NCBI GenBank assembly: GCA_003221375.1
Contig: QHRI01000220.1
Coordinates: forward strand, 1 to 6,870
DNA from: Verrucomicrobiota bacterium
Lineage (GTDB): Bacteria > Verrucomicrobiota > Verrucomicrobiia > Chthoniobacterales > UBA10450
Reading direction: 5' to 3'
Length of the DNA stretch: 6,870 nucleotides
Of the stretch, positions 6,355 to 6,870 are shown piece after piece. Under the pieces are notes generated by a model, which searched no databases, was not told the DNA's origin, and saw nothing but the letters and a program-made list of their open reading frames with translations. The position numbers and the translations under genes are program-made. The number at the start of each line of letters is the position of its first letter. Positions within the stretch are counted from its first letter, which is position 1.

Positions 6355-6870
6355 GAGACTTTGTCCTTTTGTTTACTTTACCGGCGTGCGTGCCGCGGCC
6401 GCCCTCGATGATCGCTCCTGCGTGACTGAATCGCGTGCCTTCGCGCGCAGCCTTGCCGCCAATGTAGGCGATCACCGGCTTGGTGACCTTTCGAGCGACA
6501 ATGAGCTGTGCCAATTCTTCCTCCTGCGACGAACCGATTTCACCGAAGATGACGATAGCTTCTGTGAAAGGATCGGCCTCGAACATCAGCGCGGCGTCGG
6601 GAATTCGAATGCCAAGCACCGCATCGCCACCAATGTGCACGATCGTTGAAATCCGCACGCCCGCTTGGCCCAGATAATACCCAGTGCTTGAAGCCATGCC
6701 GCCGGAGCGGCTGATAACTCCGACTCCCTTCGGGATGCCTGGCTTGAACCATTGTCGCGCACTCTCAGCGCGGCCGCCGATCATGCCCACTACTGCCTTG
6801 CCCGGGCTCAAGGCTCCAAGCGTGTTCGGTCCAAGAAACATTGCACCATTTGCTTTTGCTGCCGCTGCGA
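6341..6870 (-). CDS. Succinyl-CoA synthetase alpha-like acyl-CoA ligase subunit (5' partial)
   Basis: The frame stays open past the right edge, and the ATG at 6841 is internal because the nine codons before it continue the domain ('AKANGAMFLGPNTLG'). Visible SucD-family features, numbered from that Met, are 'GPNTLGALSPG' (4-14), 'SRSGGM' (44-49), 'IGGD' (70-73), 'FGEIG' (99-103, with the Glu that contacts the phospho-histidine) and 'FSHAGAI' (138-144). His140 is the expected phosphorylated residue. 'SRSGGM' resembles ATP-citrate lyase more than SucD's usual SRSGTL. The N-terminal Rossmann CoA-binding domain lies outside the window. Acting with an ATP-grasp partner, presumably encoded upstream, it would form an acyl-CoA from a carboxylic acid, which the co-transcribed lyase-like protein could cleave. 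Only 26 residues follow the active His, against about 43 in E. coli SucD, so the C-terminal helix region is missing or replaced by a basic tail ('KVNKRTKSHERS'). Confidence 0.85.
   Translation of the reverse strand, partial: AAAAKANGAMFLGPNTLGALSPGKAVVGMIGGRAESARQWFKPGIPKGVGVISRSGGMASSTGYYLGQAGVRISTIVHIGGDAVLGIRIPDAALMFEADPFTEAIVIFGEIGSSQEEELAQLIVARKVTKPVIAYIGGKAAREGTRFSHAGAIIEGGRGTHAGKVNKRTKSHERS
6363..6368 (-). promoter_or_regulatory. Ribosome binding site of the citryl-CoA lyase-like gene
   Basis: The minus strand reads AAGGAC, and its AGGA core lies 9 bases before the ATG at 6354. The site is inside the coding sequence of the upstream SucD-like gene, which suggests translational coupling. 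The propeller genes in this window have no comparable site. Confidence 0.55.

Noticed and set aside
6839..6841. ATG as the start of the SucD-like gene
   Set aside because: It lies inside the conserved 'ANGAMFLGPNTLG' stretch, the frame is open upstream to the window edge, and the N-terminal CoA-binding domain would be missing.

Overview
The window looks like chromosomal DNA from a moderately GC-rich, probably soil-dwelling Gram-negative bacterium. The exported proteins carry long Thr-Pro linkers, an unusual N-terminal export signal (Arg-Val-Leu-x-Gly followed by a 'LAGVFLAL'-type core) and a 'PTPHPRPTP' tail. From memory this style fits Verrucomicrobiota (Chthoniobacterales-like) or Acidobacteriota. 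That assignment is an inference, since the window has no rRNA or other marker gene.

Bases 1-5415 hold three genes for secreted or surface beta-propeller proteins of the Asp-box/BNR class. The first (1-773, +) is only the 3' end of a gene: the last propeller blades, a Thr-Pro linker and a Pro/Arg/His tail. The second (1087-3192, +) is complete. It has an N-terminal signal, fourteen propeller blades (best read as two seven-bladed propellers joined by a linker) and a short version of the same tail. The third (5415-3385, -) converges on the second. It has a signal of the same type, a sialidase-like Asp-box propeller, a Thr-Pro linker and a C-terminal fibronectin type III-like domain. The 313-base gap between genes 1 and 2 holds a good promoter candidate for gene 2 and two hairpins. 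The 192-base convergent gap holds a perfect 9-bp hairpin. Genes 1 and 2 share homology across their 3' coding ends and into the downstream DNA.

Bases 5551-6870 (-) are metabolic: a two-gene operon that continues beyond the right edge. The upstream gene (6870-6341, partial) is a succinyl-CoA synthetase alpha-like (SucD-like) acyl-CoA ligase subunit with its phospho-histidine. The downstream gene (6354-5551) is a short citrate-synthase-like protein of the citryl-CoA lyase type with its His/His/Asp catalytic residues. They overlap by 14 bases. The domain order matches the C-terminal half of ATP-citrate lyase, so the pair may split a citrate-like substrate (or make it in reverse) through an acyl-CoA intermediate. 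A 135-base gap with an inverted repeat separates this operon from the propeller gene downstream; no functional link between the two parts is visible.

I see no phage, transposon, CRISPR, tRNA or rRNA genes. The most unusual signals are the fourteen-blade architecture, the shared tail plus 3'-flank block, the shared N-terminal export module, and the split, C-terminally shortened SucD-like/citryl-CoA lyase pair.
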